From an uncultured Marinicella sp. (GTDB lineage Bacteria; Pseudomonadota; Gammaproteobacteria; Xanthomonadales; Marinicellaceae), in NCBI GenBank assembly GCA_938008005.1, contig CALLLZ010000029.1, forward strand, positions 1 to 13,865: 13,865 bases of DNA. Direction: 5' to 3'. The translations under genes were made by a program, and so were the position numbers. A model generated the notes under the pieces. That model was given only the letters and a program-made list of their open reading frames with translations. It had not been told where the DNA came from and did no database searches. Shown here piece by piece: positions 6,321-13,830 of the stretch; the stretch's first letter is position 1, and every line of letters begins with the position of its first letter.

Positions 6321-8168
6321 ATGTCCACTGATAAAAAACTAAAATTTGAACATCAAAAATTTATTAAAGACCTACCTAAATTACCAGGAGTTTATCAAAT
6401 GTTTGATGCCAAAAACGAAGTGATTTATGTGGGTAAGGCAAGGGTTTTAAAAAGTCGTGTTGGCAGTTATTTTACCGGTAAAGCAAAAGATAATAAAACC
6501 ATGGCCTTGGTGGCATCTACTGACCACATGGCCTTCCACATCACCCGTTCTGAAGCAGAAGCACTTTTACTAGAAAATCAACTCATCAAAAAACACAGCC
6601 CAAAGTACAATGTATTGTTGAAAGATGGCAAAAGTTACCCATACATTTATTGCTCTGTTAATGAAGATGAATACCCTTTGATCGAATTCCGGCGCGGCAA
6701 AAAAAAAGGTAAAGGTCGCTATTTTGGCCCATTTCCAAGTGCCGCTTACGTGCGTAACTCCCTGCACTTCTTACAGAAAGTATTCAAAGTAAGACAGTGT
6801 AACAACAGCACATATCAAAACAGATCGCGACCTTGTTTACAACACCAAATTAATCGCTGTACTGCCCCCTGTGTAGGCTTGGTCAGTAAGAAATCATACC
6901 AACAACAGCTACAATACACTTTTGATTTTATTGAAGGTAAGTCCAACCAAGTGGTTGATTCTTTGATGAATGGCATGGAAAAAGCCGCTGACAATCAACA
7001 GTATGAAGATGCTGCGAATATCAGAGATCAAATCAAAGCAATTCGAATGATTCAAGCGAAACAGTCAGTTGAAATGCAAACTGATGACAATTTTGATGTA
7101 ATAACTGTAGCTCAGCAAAATAATTTGTATATAGCAACTGTAGGCACTGTCCGTAACGGTCAATTTATGGGGTACCGCAATCATTACCCAGCAACACCCA
7201 AAGAAACTTCACTGGCTGAGTTCATGTATGCATTTTTAGGTTTGTATTACGATGATCAAATCACCGCTGATGCCATACTGTGCAACCTTGACCCAATCAA
7301 TAAAGCTGAGATCTGTGAAATTTTATCAGTCATCAAAGGTAAAAAGGTTTTTGTGACATCAAAACCCAAAGGCAGCCGTTTAAAACTACTTAAGCAAGCT
7401 GAAGAAAATATGCAAAATGCTTTAACCATAAAAGCCAATAAATACCAAACATGGCAAAACAAATGGGCCTTATGGGAAATTGAGTTGGGTTTTGAACAAA
7501 AACCCAAACGCGTTGAATGTTTTGATATCAGTCATCAAATGGGTGAACATACACGCGCATCATGTGTGGTATTCGACAATCAGGGTGCAATAAAAAAAAT
7601 GTATCGCCAATACATCATGGAAAACATCACTGCTGCTGATGATTATGCAGCCATGAGACAAGTAATCGAGAAAAGATTGGCCAGCATAAATAAGAGCCAA
7701 TTGGGATATCCTGATGCTTTTGTGATTGATGGCGGTAAAGGACAGGTTAATCAAGCATTGGCAATTTTAGAAGAGCATGAAATCACCGAAATCCGAGTTA
7801 TTGGAGTCACCAAAGATGACCACCGCACTGCTGGTGAAGAACGCATATATATCCCAGAAACCAACCAATTCATCAAACCAGAAAGCCATGGTTTGTTGTC
7901 TTTGATGGTTCAGTTTATTCGTGATGAAGCACATCGCTTTGCCATTAAAAGCCACCGCAAAGCCTATAAAAAATCCAGAACCACTTCTAGTTTAGAAGAT
8001 ATTCCAGGTATAGGCATCAAACGACGCAACCAACTACTCAAGCATTTTGGCGGAATTCAGGGCTTAAACAAAGCCAGCTTAGATGAAGTGAAAATGGTCA
8101 ACGGTATCAGTGAGAAAATGGCTGTGGTGATTTATGAGTTTTTACACCCCAGATCTAAAAAAACTTAG
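6321..8168 (+). CDS. uvrC: Excinuclease ABC subunit UvrC
   Basis: UvrC makes both incisions in nucleotide-excision repair after UvrB loads at the lesion. The 615-residue protein is full length. In order it has the GIY-YIG nuclease for the 3' incision (GVY at 23-25, YVG at 36-38), a cysteine cluster C160, C172, C180 and C184 matching the 4Fe-4S site described for E. coli UvrC, a UVR domain for UvrB binding near 210-245, the RNase H-like 5' nuclease with DDH residues D402 (CFDISH), D470 (VIDGGKGQ) and H538 (DEAHRF), and C-terminal helix-hairpin-helix motifs (IPGIGIKRRNQLL, 561-573, and VNGISEKMA, 593-601). It follows moaE by 27 nt without a visible terminator, so it is probably the last gene of the kdkA-moa operon. 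No clear Shine-Dalgarno sequence precedes the ATG. A run of nine A residues (6699-6707) encodes a lysine stretch. Confidence 0.98.
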   Translation: MSTDKKLKFEHQKFIKDLPKLPGVYQMFDAKNEVIYVGKARVLKSRVGSYFTGKAKDNKTMALVASTDHMAFHITRSEAEALLLENQLIKKHSPKYNVLLKDGKSYPYIYCSVNEDEYPLIEFRRGKKKGKGRYFGPFPSAAYVRNSLHFLQKVFKVRQCNNSTYQNRSRPCLQHQINRCTAPCVGLVSKKSYQQQLQYTFDFIEGKSNQVVDSLMNGMEKAADNQQYEDAANIRDQIKAIRMIQAKQSVEMQTDDNFDVITVAQQNNLYIATVGTVRNGQFMGYRNHYPATPKETSLAEFMYAFLGLYYDDQITADAILCNLDPINKAEICEILSVIKGKKVFVTSKPKGSRLKLLKQAEENMQNALTIKANKYQTWQNKWALWEIELGFEQKPKRVECFDISHQMGEHTRASCVVFDNQGAIKKMYRQYIMENITAADDYAAMRQVIEKRLASINKSQLGYPDAFVIDGGKGQVNQALAILEEHEITEIRVIGVTKDDHRTAGEERIYIPETNQFIKPESHGLLSLMVQFIRDEAHRFAIKSHRKAYKKSRTTSSLEDIPGIGIKRRNQLLKHFGGIQGLNKASLDEVKMVNGISEKMAVVIYEFLHPRSKKT

Positions 8169-8184
8169 CTTAACCTATACTCAA

Positions 8185-9363
8185 TCAACCCAACGCCATA
8201 TCCAGCTCAGCGATTAAGTCTTCTACATCTTCAATACCCACTGATAAACGTACCAAATTATCGGTGATACCGATTTCCAATCGTTTGGCTTCAGGCACTG
8301 ATGCATGAGTCATGATAGCTGGATGATTGATTAATGATTCAATACCACCCAAGGATTCTGCCAAAGCGAATAATTGACACTTTTCCATCATTGCTTTGGT
8401 TTCTTTGATACCACCTTTGATCAAAATAGTTATAATACCTCCAAATCCACGCATTTGTCCCTTGGCCAATTTATGTTGAGGGTGCGATTTCAAACCGGGG
8501 TAAATAACTTTTTCTACCCTGGAATCTTTTTCTAGCCATTCAGCGATGGTTTGGGCATTTTGGCAATGCTTTTCCATTCGCAATGGTAAAGTCTTAAAGC
8601 CTCTTAAGGCCAAATATGAGTCGAATGCTCCGCTTACACCACCCACTGCATTTTGTAGAAAACCTACTTTCTTAGCCAACTTACGATCATTAACTGCAAC
8701 AAAACCACCCACCATATCAGAATGACCATTGATGAACTTAGTCGCTGAATGCATAACTATATCCGCACCCATATCCAAAGGGTTTTGCAAGTATGGAGAA
8801 GCAAATGTATTATCTACAACAGTTAGTAAGTCATACTTTTTAGCAAATGCCGTAATTTTTTCAATGTCTACCACCTTAAGCATGGGGTTAGTTGGTGTCT
8901 CAACCCAGATCATCTTGGTTTTAGGTTTAACATAATGATCTAGGTTATCTACTTCTGCTACCAAGTCTATATAATCAAAGTCTAAATTGGCTGAACGCTC
9001 TCTCACCATACCAAATAAACGGTAGGTTCCACCATATATATCATCCATTGCAATTATGTGGTCACCAGCATCTAATAACTCAATGATGGTAGAAGTCGCT
9101 GCCATTCCTGATGCAAATGCAAAGCCGTGGCTGCCATTTTCCATCGCTGCTACAGCTCTTTCATAAGTAAACCTGGTTGGATTATGTGACCTGCCATATT
9201 CAAAACCTTGGTTTTCCCCAGGACTACTTTGGACATAAGTAGATGTCGCATATATGGGTGGCATCACAGCGCCAGTAGCTGGATCAACGAACTGACCAGC
9301 GTGTATGGCTTTGGTTTGTAACCCTTTGTATTTTTTGCTTTTTTTGTATTCGTTGTTACTCAT
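8185..9363 (-). CDS. Cystathionine gamma-lyase-type PLP enzyme (Cys/Met metabolism family)
   Basis: A 392-residue pyridoxal-phosphate enzyme of the Cys/Met metabolism family, probably cleaving cystathionine to cysteine, 2-oxobutyrate and ammonia. Visible features: the substrate/PLP residues FEYGRSHNPTR (54-64), the PLP phosphate-binding FASGMAAT (83-90), IYGGTYRLF (109-117), DNTFASPY (184-191) and the Schiff-base lysine K209 in SATKFINGHSD. Near the C-terminus are SLGGIESL and PAIMTHASV, then a LVRLSVGIED ending. Sequence alone does not cleanly separate gamma-lyase from cystathionine gamma-synthase. The upstream cystathionine beta-synthase gene favours gamma-lyase and cysteine formation from homocysteine. 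The gene converges on uvrC with only 16 nt between stop codons. The ATG lacks a Shine-Dalgarno sequence; a TTGACT -35-like hexamer (9409-9414, minus strand) lies upstream but without a good -10. Confidence 0.9.
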   Translation of the reverse strand: MSNNEYKKSKKYKGLQTKAIHAGQFVDPATGAVMPPIYATSTYVQSSPGENQGFEYGRSHNPTRFTYERAVAAMENGSHGFAFASGMAATSTIIELLDAGDHIIAMDDIYGGTYRLFGMVRERSANLDFDYIDLVAEVDNLDHYVKPKTKMIWVETPTNPMLKVVDIEKITAFAKKYDLLTVVDNTFASPYLQNPLDMGADIVMHSATKFINGHSDMVGGFVAVNDRKLAKKVGFLQNAVGGVSGAFDSYLALRGFKTLPLRMEKHCQNAQTIAEWLEKDSRVEKVIYPGLKSHPQHKLAKGQMRGFGGIITILIKGGIKETKAMMEKCQLFALAESLGGIESLINHPAIMTHASVPEAKRLEIGITDNLVRLSVGIEDVEDLIAELDMALG

Positions 9364-9432
9364 GATAAAGAAGTTTTCAACAGTTAATCATCAGATTTTT
9401 TGTTGGACAGTCAAGCCCATACCCTCGATAAT

Positions 9433-10809
9433 TTATTGATTGCTGTCTACCCTTCGCAGGTAATTAAGTAAATCTATACGTGTAATCAAACCCAAAAATT
9501 GATTGTTATCTTTGACTATAGCCACTTTACCGTCATCAAATATAGGCATCAACTTATCAAGGGGTGTGTCGACACTCAAAAACTCAAGATTACTGGTCAT
9601 GGCAGATTCCACAGTGTCATCAAAAGCATCTGAACTTTCAAACACTTTCATCAGTAAATCGGACTCATCTATGATACCAACAATCACATCTCCGTCCATC
9701 ACTGGCATTTGAGACACATCATAAAGTTTCATGCGTTGATATACTGTGGCTAAATTTTCACTGGGTCGCATAACGATGGTATCATTTGATTGATAAGGTC
9801 TTGAAATTAAATCACGTAAATCACCATGCTGCTCTGTCTCGATATAACCATTATCCATCATCCAATAATCATTATACATTTTAGACAGGTATTTATTTCC
9901 GGTGTCACAAACGAAAACCACTACATTTTTAGCTTCTTTTGCTTCTTGACAATAATTCAGTGCTGCTTGGATTAATGTCCCTGTAGAAGAGCCACCCAAA
10001 ATACCCTCTTTACACAGTAATTCGCGACCAGCAGCAAAACTTTCTGCATCACTGACAGCGTATGCTTTAGTTACATGGGTAAAATCGCTGATGCTGGGCA
10101 GAAAATCCTCTCCGATACCTTCGACTTTCCAACTGCCACTGTCCTCACTGAGCACACCGTCGTTAATATACTCAGCCAATATACTACCCACAGGATCTGC
10201 CAGGATCAAATCACATTGAGGATGGTGCTCTTTCACATATTGGCTCAGGCCGGTAACTGTTCCACTGGAACCTACACCAAAAACTATGGCATCCACATCA
10301 TCATTAAGTTGTTCAAATATTTCTGGTGCGGTGGTTTGATAATGTGCTTTGGGGTTATTGGGGTTAGCGAATTGATTGATGAAATATGCACCAGGTGTCT
10401 GTTTTGCTATAGTCGCTGCCAAATCTTGATAATATTGGGGATGCCCTTTGGCTACATCTGAACGGGTTAAGACAATTTCTGCTCCCATGGCTTTGAGGTT
10501 GAAGATTTTTTCTTTGCTCATTTTATCAGGGATGACCAAAATCAATTTGTATCCCTTTTGAGCCGCAACCAAGGCCAAGCCAATTCCTGTATTACCTGCA
10601 GTGCCCTCCACCAAAGTATCGCCAGGCTTGATGTGGCCTGCTTTTTCAGCTTCATCAATCATTGACATCCCAATGCGGTCTTTGATTGAGCCTCCAGGAT
10701 TCATATTTTCCAATTTTAAATACAACTTACACAAACCTGTATTCAAGTGATTGACTTTTACCATGGGCGTCCGACCGATCAGGTCTAACACCGAGTTTAC
10801 TACTTGCAT
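9433..10809 (-). CDS. Cystathionine beta-synthase with C-terminal CBS domain pair
   Basis: A 458-residue fold-type II PLP enzyme that condenses serine with homocysteine to cystathionine, the first step of reverse transsulfuration. The catalytic domain (about 1-320) shows the PLP lysine K43 in NPGGSIKDRIG, the substrate loop GTAGNTGIG (69-77), the phosphate loop GVGSSGT (178-184) and GGSSTGT (272-278). Two CBS repeats follow, at about 340-390 and 398-452, forming a Bateman module that often binds adenosyl ligands. The bifunctional length and CBS pair separate it from plain cysteine synthase. AGGTGG about 7 nt before the ATG is a good ribosome-binding site. The gamma-lyase gene follows after 69 nt, an arrangement I recall also from Pseudomonas. 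The bacterial heme-binding extension of human CBS is absent, as is usual for such enzymes. Confidence 0.93.
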   Translation of the reverse strand: MQVVNSVLDLIGRTPMVKVNHLNTGLCKLYLKLENMNPGGSIKDRIGMSMIDEAEKAGHIKPGDTLVEGTAGNTGIGLALVAAQKGYKLILVIPDKMSKEKIFNLKAMGAEIVLTRSDVAKGHPQYYQDLAATIAKQTPGAYFINQFANPNNPKAHYQTTAPEIFEQLNDDVDAIVFGVGSSGTVTGLSQYVKEHHPQCDLILADPVGSILAEYINDGVLSEDSGSWKVEGIGEDFLPSISDFTHVTKAYAVSDAESFAAGRELLCKEGILGGSSTGTLIQAALNYCQEAKEAKNVVVFVCDTGNKYLSKMYNDYWMMDNGYIETEQHGDLRDLISRPYQSNDTIVMRPSENLATVYQRMKLYDVSQMPVMDGDVIVGIIDESDLLMKVFESSDAFDDTVESAMTSNLEFLSVDTPLDKLMPIFDDGKVAIVKDNNQFLGLITRIDLLNYLRRVDSNQ

Positions 10810-10854
10810 GTGTGTCCCACCTACTAAGTTAAAATGATTTATTAAATAAGATAT

Positions 10855-11862
10855 CTAATTGAGAATAATGATATCAACACGACGATTTTTAGCTTTACCT
10901 GCTTCAGTGTTATTATCAGCTACTGGTAATGACTCTCCCATCCCAGAAGCCTTAATGCGTTTTTCATCAACACCGTAATCCACCAATAAAGTTTTGACAG
11001 CATCAGCCCGTTTTTGTGATAAGTTTAAGTTAAAACTGTCACTGCCTGAGGAGTCAGTATGCCCTTCAATACGAATATTACGCCCTGGATAACCATCAAT
11101 AAAATCTAAGACTTTGGTAAAATTGTCGACAGCTGTTTGTTTGATATTCGCAGAAGCTGAATCAAAAACAAAATCACCTAATGTCATCACCAGTCCATCA
11201 GCCGTCTCGCGAGCGGCCAATGTTTCAAGTTGGCGTCGCAAAGCATCAATCTCTTCAAAGGCTAAATCAGCTTCTTGTTTGGCTAGATCAGCTACTTTCT
11301 TTTGTGCTTCACCATAGGCGTTAGCAGCGTCCAATTCAGCTTGAGTCATTTCGGCTTGATTGGCTATTTGAGATGCCAACTCTAAGGCACGTTGTTTTTC
11401 CAATCGCTCTCTTTCCACCTCTTCGGCCTGTAAACTCAATTGTAATTGAGCACGATCAGCATCCATTCTAGCCACCGCAGCTTCAGTTTTTAAGATTTCA
11501 ATATTTAAAGTTGCCATAATTTGGTCTTCAGCAAGTAGTTGCTGATCCAAGTATTCAGATTCAGCAACCATTTGGGCTTTAATCAAAGCATGTCTGGCCA
11601 TGTAAACAGCATGTTCTTTAACCTTTCCACGTTGGTTATACAAACTCTCTATAGAGGCTTTGGCAGCACTTTTTTCAACCCGAGCAAATGGCTTGTACTT
11701 GGCTTCAGTAATAAAATTATCAAACTCAATACGTAATGCTTCTAACTCTAGATTTTTTTTTGCAGCTAAACTTAGTTGAGATATCAACAACATCGATACA
11801 AGTAAAAAACGAGTAATAGAATTGTTTAAGTACTTCAGTTTATCATCATTTGGGCTTCTCAT
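10855..11862 (-). CDS. OmpA-family peptidoglycan-binding protein with long coiled coil
   Basis: A 335-residue envelope protein. A signal peptide ends near LSLAA (residues 30-34), so it is exported. Residues 45-220 are strongly helical and rich in Ala, Glu, Gln and Lys, predicting a long coiled coil. Residues 228-335 form an OmpA-like domain: FVFDSASANIK (231-241), IRIEGHTDSSGSD (263-275, with the diaminopimelate-contacting Asp270) and NRRVDI (326-331, with Arg328), which binds peptidoglycan non-covalently. There is no N-terminal beta barrel, so it is not a porin; it more likely spans the periplasm as a tether. Its ATG overlaps the stop of the upstream lipoprotein gene (ATGA), with GCAGGAG about 8 nt upstream, so the pair is translationally coupled. 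Similar DUF4398-plus-OmpA pairs are known in Gammaproteobacteria. The downstream CBS gene begins after 45 nt. Confidence 0.9.
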   Translation of the reverse strand: MRSPNDDKLKYLNNSITRFLLVSMLLISQLSLAAKKNLELEALRIEFDNFITEAKYKPFARVEKSAAKASIESLYNQRGKVKEHAVYMARHALIKAQMVAESEYLDQQLLAEDQIMATLNIEILKTEAAVARMDADRAQLQLSLQAEEVERERLEKQRALELASQIANQAEMTQAELDAANAYGEAQKKVADLAKQEADLAFEEIDALRRQLETLAARETADGLVMTLGDFVFDSASANIKQTAVDNFTKVLDFIDGYPGRNIRIEGHTDSSGSDSFNLNLSQKRADAVKTLLVDYGVDEKRIKASGMGESLPVADNNTEAGKAKNRRVDIIILN

Positions 11863-12311
11863 TGTAGACGCTCCTGCAATTCCATTTGATATACTTGGGC
11901 AGCAGAAACTTGGTCCCGTTTGTTTAACAATTCATTGTTTTTATGATTCAATTCAGCACGCAATTTAGCAATCTGAATATCGGCATAAATTTGTTCTGTA
12001 TATTGGGCTTCCAGCCCCCTCTTTCGATCGGCTTTAGCTTGTTGTACTAATTGCAGCTTTTCTTGGATAAATTTAATTTCTAATGGTGCAGCATCTGCAA
12101 CTGATGAATTAATCAACGCAGCCACATCACTTTCCAACTGACCATAAGTATTATCGTCAATTTTTGTCGCCCCGGGTGAACCACAGCCCGAAAGAATGGT
12201 CAAAAACGCCAAATTCAATGCAATAACATGAATTTTCACTCTGTTTGGGCTAATAAACACCTTTACCAGTTTGTTAAAAGCCTTTGATTTATTTATAATT
12301 TGTTTTTTCAT
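11859..12311 (-). CDS. DUF4398-like lipoprotein partner of the OmpA-domain protein
   Basis: A small lipoprotein with lipobox LSGC, so it should be lipidated and envelope-anchored. The mature part is helical. The region after the lipobox (SSVADAAPLEIKFIQEKL, then KADRKRG and AQYTEQIYADIQIAKLRAEL) resembles the DUF4398 helical hairpin, and the charged C-terminus suggests a coiled coil. Three starts are possible. TTG 12347 overlaps the divergent gene. ATG 12311, used here, has ATAGG just upstream but gives a long 42-residue segment before Cys43. GTG 12239 gives a textbook 18-residue lipoprotein signal and frees about 96 nt between the divergent genes. The gene is coupled by a 4-nt overlap to the OmpA-domain gene, with which it probably works in the envelope. 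The function of DUF4398 is not established. Confidence 0.82.
   Translation of the reverse strand: MKKQIINKSKAFNKLVKVFISPNRVKIHVIALNLAFLTILSGCGSPGATKIDDNTYGQLESDVAALINSSVADAAPLEIKFIQEKLQLVQQAKADRKRGLEAQYTEQIYADIQIAKLRAELNHKNNELLNKRDQVSAAQVYQMELQERLQ
12271..12299 (+). promoter_or_regulatory. Candidate sigma-70 promoter of the lytic transglycosylase gene
   Basis: TTGTTA (12271-12276) and a perfect TATAAT (12294-12299) are separated by 17 nt, giving a start near 12306 and a leader of about 30 nt. A second TATAAT at 12317-12322 lacks a good -35. The promoter lies inside the divergent lipoprotein ORF if that starts at 12311. Confidence 0.5.
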
Positions 12312-12335
12312 AAACCTATAATTATTCTCTTTTCT

Positions 12336-13025
12336 ATGATTGTTCAACGCACCATAATTTTAATTTTAATTATACCAAGCCTATTTTTTGGTTTAACAAG
12401 CAAAGCAGTTGCGGCTAAAAATTTAAAAGTATTTAAACACGTAGATAAAGATGGAATTATACACTACTCATCAAAAAAGCCAGCCGGAAAATCATTTTCA
12501 GTGCTGAACATCAGATGCCCTGAATGTGCAGCTTGGCGTAACTCGGTAAATTGGAATACTACACCATTAATACTGGACAAATTCACTGCAGAAATTTCTT
12601 CTGCAGCCACTAAACATGGATTACATGCTGCACTGCTGAAGGCAGTGATTCATGCAGAATCTGCATTTAAACCGAAAGCAGTATCATCTGCTGGCGCACA
12701 AGGTTTAATGCAGCTTATGCCGTTAACTCAAAAAACCTACTCAGTAAACAACCCATACGATCCTGCACAGAACATAAATGGTGGCGCAGCTTACCTAAAA
12801 CATTTAAAAAACACATACAGCACCATGGATGTGTACCTAGCGGCATACAACTCTGGTGAAACTGCTGTAGAACGATATGGAAAAACCATACCGCCTTTTC
12901 CAGAAACTCAAGAATATGTTCGACGAGTAAAAATTTTATACAAAAGATACCAGAAAAAAATTAAAAGTACTGCATCATCTACGCAACCTGCCAAAACCTA
13001 CCACCTCGCCGCAACCAGTCAGTAA
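12336..13025 (+). CDS. Periplasmic lytic transglycosylase with DUF4124 and SLT domains
   Basis: A 229-residue exported peptidoglycan-cleaving enzyme. The signal peptide (about 1-27, ending AVAA) is followed by a DUF4124-like segment, VFKHVDKDGIIHYSSKKP (32-49), a CPEC pair (Cys61 and Cys64), then an SLT (Slt70/MltC-like) domain at about 82-205. Catalytic Glu108 lies in AVIHAESAF, followed by SSAGAQGLMQLMP (117-129) and AAYNSG (169-174), the hallmark motifs. It cuts glycan strands non-hydrolytically to 1,6-anhydro muropeptides. A TTG at 12300 would add 12 residues, but the ATG at 12336 fits the signal peptide and the promoter. No Shine-Dalgarno sequence is visible. It is divergent from the DUF4398/OmpA pair, which also acts on or binds the cell wall. 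Confidence 0.92.
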   Translation: MIVQRTIILILIIPSLFFGLTSKAVAAKNLKVFKHVDKDGIIHYSSKKPAGKSFSVLNIRCPECAAWRNSVNWNTTPLILDKFTAEISSAATKHGLHAALLKAVIHAESAFKPKAVSSAGAQGLMQLMPLTQKTYSVNNPYDPAQNINGGAAYLKHLKNTYSTMDVYLAAYNSGETAVERYGKTIPPFPETQEYVRRVKILYKRYQKKIKSTASSTQPAKTYHLAATSQ

Positions 13026-13042
13026 TGGTTTTGATCAAACTT

Positions 13043-13062
13043 AATACTTCAAAACAAGTATT
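13043..13062. repeat. 7-bp inverted repeat between transglycosylase and CPBP genes
   Basis: AATACTT (13043-13049) and AAGTATT (13056-13062) are perfect reverse complements around a 6-nt loop. No T-run follows, so this is not a typical terminator. It lies just ahead of the CPBP start and could be a weak hairpin or an operator. Confidence 0.35.
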
Positions 13063-13068
13063 GACTCA

Positions 13069-13722
13069 TTGTCATTGAAACAAACCACTGAACCTTTATC
13101 CTTCCCCCGGTCCCTGTTGGTCACTGCGTTGGTGTCAATATGGACACTCGCTTTCATTGTTTTACTGCCTTACTTTATTGGCAGCTCAACTATTTCACCG
13201 GCATTGTGGATACACTTATCTGCTACTCTGGTAATGTTACTACTGATTATCAGATTAGGTGGCAATATGACAGATACATTATTGTTATACGCCATTAAAT
13301 TTTATTGGTTCATGTTGGCTGTTCTGGTTGGCGTGATTTATTGGTATATTGACCATTGGTTAGTTGATCAAATATTCAACACCAACAATTCTGAAAGCAT
13401 CCAAAGTTGGCAACAAGCCAATTCAAACTATCATTTTTTTAGTGTATTTATCAGCTCGGTCATCATGGCACCAGTATTTGAAGAGCTGTTCTTTAGAGGC
13501 TTAATATTCAGAAGCCTATTAAAACAATTCAATTGCATTTTTGCTACCATAGTTTCAGCTTTGTTATTTGCCTTAATACATTGGAGCTGGCCTGAGTTCT
13601 TTAGTTTATTTTTGGTGGGCCTGATTTATGCGGTTCTCGCATATAAGAGCAACTCTGTTATGACCCCATTGATTGCTCATTTAGTTCATAACCTGATGAC
13701 CTATTTTTACTACATCCAGTAA
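13069..13722 (+). CDS. CPBP-family intramembrane metalloprotease
   Basis: A 217-residue polytopic membrane protein of the CPBP (CAAX protease and bacteriocin-processing, also called Abi) family. Hydrophobic segments lie at about 15-37, 45-62, 72-94, 124-137, 156-171 and 176-191. The family motifs are present: EExxxR (Glu138, Glu139, Arg143 in FEELFFR), the second-motif histidine His171 (ALIHWSW), and HxxxN (His204, Asn208 in AHLVHN). These form the active site of glutamate-type intramembrane proteases. The substrate cannot be told from sequence; in bacteria these proteins do varied jobs, including bacteriocin self-immunity. There is no ATG before the first helix, so a TTG start at 13069 or 13075 is likely, without a clear Shine-Dalgarno sequence. 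It follows the transglycosylase gene by 43 nt and may be cotranscribed. Confidence 0.9.
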   Translation: MSLKQTTEPLSFPRSLLVTALVSIWTLAFIVLLPYFIGSSTISPALWIHLSATLVMLLLIIRLGGNMTDTLLLYAIKFYWFMLAVLVGVIYWYIDHWLVDQIFNTNNSESIQSWQQANSNYHFFSVFISSVIMAPVFEELFFRGLIFRSLLKQFNCIFATIVSALLFALIHWSWPEFFSLFLVGLIYAVLAYKSNSVMTPLIAHLVHNLMTYFYYIQ

Positions 13723-13830
13723 AAATTAGGCTCCTATAGTTAATGCTTGAGGAAAATCTAAAAAACAACTAACTGGGACCATAAAAAAACGTCTTAATGA
13801 TGACAAAATTGGGGTACTCAATTTAAAACA

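Noticed and set aside
8165..8190. Terminator between convergent uvrC and the gamma-lyase gene
   Set aside because: Only 16 nt separate the stops, and no stem with a T-run is visible.
10075..10461. 128-codon plus-strand ORF antisense to the cystathionine beta-synthase gene
   Set aside because: It lies wholly inside a secure gene with conserved motifs on the other strand, and its translation has no recognisable domain or ribosome-binding site.
13723..13830. Rho-independent terminator after the CPBP gene
   Set aside because: Only very short complementary stretches such as TAGG/CCTA occur, without a proper stem and U-tract.
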